Positions 62,718 to 64,000 of a stretch of DNA of 64,000 nucleotides are shown in pieces. Every line of letters begins with the position of its first letter. The first letter of the stretch is position 1. The notes beneath the pieces are model-generated. The model did no database searches and was not told where the DNA came from. It worked only from the letters and a program-made list of their open reading frames with translations. The position numbers were made by a program, and so were the translations under genes. This DNA comes from an uncultured bacterium (GTDB lineage: Bacteria; Planctomycetota; Phycisphaerae; Phycisphaerales; UBA1924), in the NCBI GenBank assembly GCA_903834785.1, contig CAILKP010000061.1, positions 124,001 to 188,000 of the forward strand. Direction: 5' to 3'.

Positions 62718-63377
62718 ATGGACCTCACCAAGCGCATCGCCCAGTTTGAGAACATGTGTCAGGCCGACCCGAGCAACGAGATGGCCCACTTCTCCCTCGG
62801 CAAGGCGTACGGCGAATCCGGCCGCTTCGAGGATGCCGCCGCCAGTTTCATGCGCTGCATCCAGCTCGTGCCCGACATGAGCACCGCCTACCAGATGGCC
62901 GGCGACATGCTCGTCAAGGCCGGCAAGCTCGACCGCGCGGGCGATGTCCTGACCGACGGCTTCACCGTCGCCAGCGAAAAGGGCGACCTCAAGCCCAAGA
63001 AGGCCATCGAGGAACTCCTCACCCAGCTCAAGCTCCCCATCCCGCAGGTCAAAAAGCCCGCCGCCACCGCCGCCGCGGCAGCAGTCGACGACTCCGGCCC
63101 CGTCCCCCCTGGCATGATGCGCTGCCGCAAGTCCAGCCGCATCGGCAACCCCATGCCCCGCCCGCCCTTCAAGGGCGCCCTCGGTGAGTGGATCGCCGCC
63201 AACATCTCCAAAGAAACCTTCTCCGCCTGGATCAGCCAGGGCACCAAGGTCATCAACGAACTCCGCCTCGACCTGTCCAAGGACAAGGACCAGGACACCT
63301 ACGACCAGCACATGCGCGAGTACCTCGGCATCGACGATGAAGTCATGGCGGAGATCAGCAGCAAGACCAACGGCTAA
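62718..63377 (+). CDS. TPR domain fused to a YggX-like iron-trafficking domain
   Basis: The 219-residue protein combines an N-terminal TPR pair (MAHFSLGKAYGESGRFEDAA, AYQMAGDMLVKAGKLDRAG) and a C-terminal domain (about 130-219) that follows the Fe(2+)-trafficking YggX pattern. Key pieces are IAANISKETFSAWISQGT, KVINELRLDLS and HMREYLGID, spaced as in YggX. YggX protects iron-sulfur enzymes from oxidative damage. The link from the TPR to a partner is inferred. The ATG at 62718 follows the dispersed repeat. Confidence 0.8.
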   Translation: MDLTKRIAQFENMCQADPSNEMAHFSLGKAYGESGRFEDAAASFMRCIQLVPDMSTAYQMAGDMLVKAGKLDRAGDVLTDGFTVASEKGDLKPKKAIEELLTQLKLPIPQVKKPAATAAAAAVDDSGPVPPGMMRCRKSSRIGNPMPRPPFKGALGEWIAANISKETFSAWISQGTKVINELRLDLSKDKDQDTYDQHMREYLGIDDEVMAEISSKTNG

Positions 63378-63472
63378 ACAGCACAGAACGTGGGCGGCAG
63401 TGAGCAGGTTGCACGGCCGGCTCGCAGGAACAGCTTCTCGCGATCGCCAACTCGGGCAGACACAGCAGGTAC

Positions 63473-63478
63473 AGGAGG
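63473..63478 (+). promoter_or_regulatory. AGGAGG ribosome binding site that sets a TTG start
   Basis: A perfect AGGAGG lies 6 nt before the TTG at 63485. There is no ATG or GTG at this spacing, so the TTG is the likely start of the last gene. Confidence 0.8.
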
Positions 63479-63484
63479 CTTGGA

Positions 63485-64000
63485 TTGTCACACATCAATA
63501 GCACGTTCGTCCCGGCACGCGACCAGCTGCCACGCCCCTTCGGCCGCTTCACCGCCATCGCCAGCGTTGCAACAGCCGCCACGCTGTTCACCGCGGCAGT
63601 CGCCGGACACGCACCGGGCAAGGAGGTCACGCCAACTGACCCCACCTCCAGCCCAAAACCGGCAGGTGCGGCCGCCGCCAAGCCGGCCGAGCCCGATCTC
63701 GTCGATCAGTTCCACGCGATCCTCCTGGAGCAAGCCGGCACACCGCCCGCTGGCGGGCCCGCAGCAGCAGATGACTGCTTCGCTCTGCTTTCGCGCGCCA
63801 TCGCCCAGTTCGAAGCGGCCGCCATCGCAGCGGTCGGTGCTCAAGACGGCAAAGGCGTGTTTATCCAAGGCGTCTGGGAGCCGGCCGACAAGGAACCGAC
63901 CGACCCCGACTTGGTCCGGCAGTATGGTCTCGGAAGAAAGGTCATGCAGCACGCCGCAGGCTCGGAGTGCTGGGCAACCCTCGACACGCTCGCCGCCACC
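63485..64000 (+). CDS. Secreted protein of unknown function (3' partial)
   Basis: The frame is open from the TTG to the window end; 172 residues are visible. A hydrophobic segment at about 25-42 (FTAIASVATAATLFTAAVAG) may be a signal peptide after a longer N-terminal region. An Ala-Pro-Lys linker is followed by a helical region (LVDQFHAILLEQAG, LLSRAIAQFEAAAIAA). No family is recognised. The opposite strand also has an open frame here, which I take as a shadow because this frame has a perfect ribosome site. Confidence 0.65.
   Translation, partial: MSHINSTFVPARDQLPRPFGRFTAIASVATAATLFTAAVAGHAPGKEVTPTDPTSSPKPAGAAAAKPAEPDLVDQFHAILLEQAGTPPAGGPAAADDCFALLSRAIAQFEAAAIAAVGAQDGKGVFIQGVWEPADKEPTDPDLVRQYGLGRKVMQHAAGSECWATLDTLAAT

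Noticed and set aside
63488-63952. 154-codon minus-strand frame at the window end
   Set aside because: The plus-strand frame here has a perfect AGGAGG and a signal-like segment.

Overview
The window looks like a 64 kb chromosomal piece of a high-GC planctomycete, most likely of the class Phycisphaerae. The evidence is phylum-typical hallmarks: two secreted proteins that end in paired DGT-x-DG-x-DFIAFIN dockerin-like motifs and a terminal Gly-Cys, a PEP-CTERM protein ending VPTPGAAALLGLGG then arginines, a zinc ribbon of the CRNCRYSLDG...CPECG type, an aerobic sulfatase next to its formylglycine-generating enzyme, and many Ala/Pro/Lys-rich secreted lipoproteins. No phage, insertion sequence, CRISPR array or rRNA gene was found.

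Layout. 1-4310: end of a type II secretion/type IV pilus-like cluster (GspC-, GspL-, GspM-like, then a TPR lipoprotein) closed by a terminator. 4512-11632: argH, then an accessory block of a HEAT-repeat membrane protein and a 900-residue DUF6055-like metalloprotease/beta-helix protein, flanked by two paralogous small membrane proteins. 11640-15461: a lone scoB, lipoproteins and a small membrane protein. 15842-17003: rpsL-rpsG. 17135-20379: a YfgM-like TPR protein, a CpcT/CpeT-like lipoprotein and a dockerin protein. 20572-25654 (minus): purF, pgpA and an outer-membrane barrel plus Tat-type alkaline phosphatase pair. 25989-29212: pgk, rplU and a dicarboxylate/amino-acid symporter. 29362-33470: FGE, sulfatase and a HAD lipoprotein. 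33552-37163: DinB-like, DUF192, GluQRS, pterin dehydratase and NnrD. 37197-42845: two tandem-duplicated fused glycosyltransferases facing a NarL-type two-component pair. 43148-49459: dockerin, PEP-CTERM, RluB-type pseudouridine synthase and an SH3-like/Ala-Pro protein.

49567-56285 (all minus strand) is the most interesting part: truD, a promoter with a small unknown gene, three structurally atypical tRNA genes, then rtcB-rtcA, then an ECF sigma factor and a zinc anti-sigma factor. The tRNAs show an Arg(GCG) anticodon with a U1:G72 pair, a Leu-type D-arm and anticodon loop on a short-variable-region body ending in U73, and a Ser-type D-arm with G73 but a GAU anticodon followed by U37. RtcB and RtcA seal and process RNA ends, so the neighbourhood reads as an RNA-repair locus carrying its own odd tRNA-like RNAs. 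That functional link is inference.

56412-64000: radA, uvrB, an aldo/keto reductase, a LOG-family protein, a TPR-YggX fusion and the start of a secreted protein that runs off the window. Many genes lack a clear Shine-Dalgarno sequence. Where one is visible it often decides the start (dockerin gene, rplU, sulfatase, small gene at 54802, last gene).
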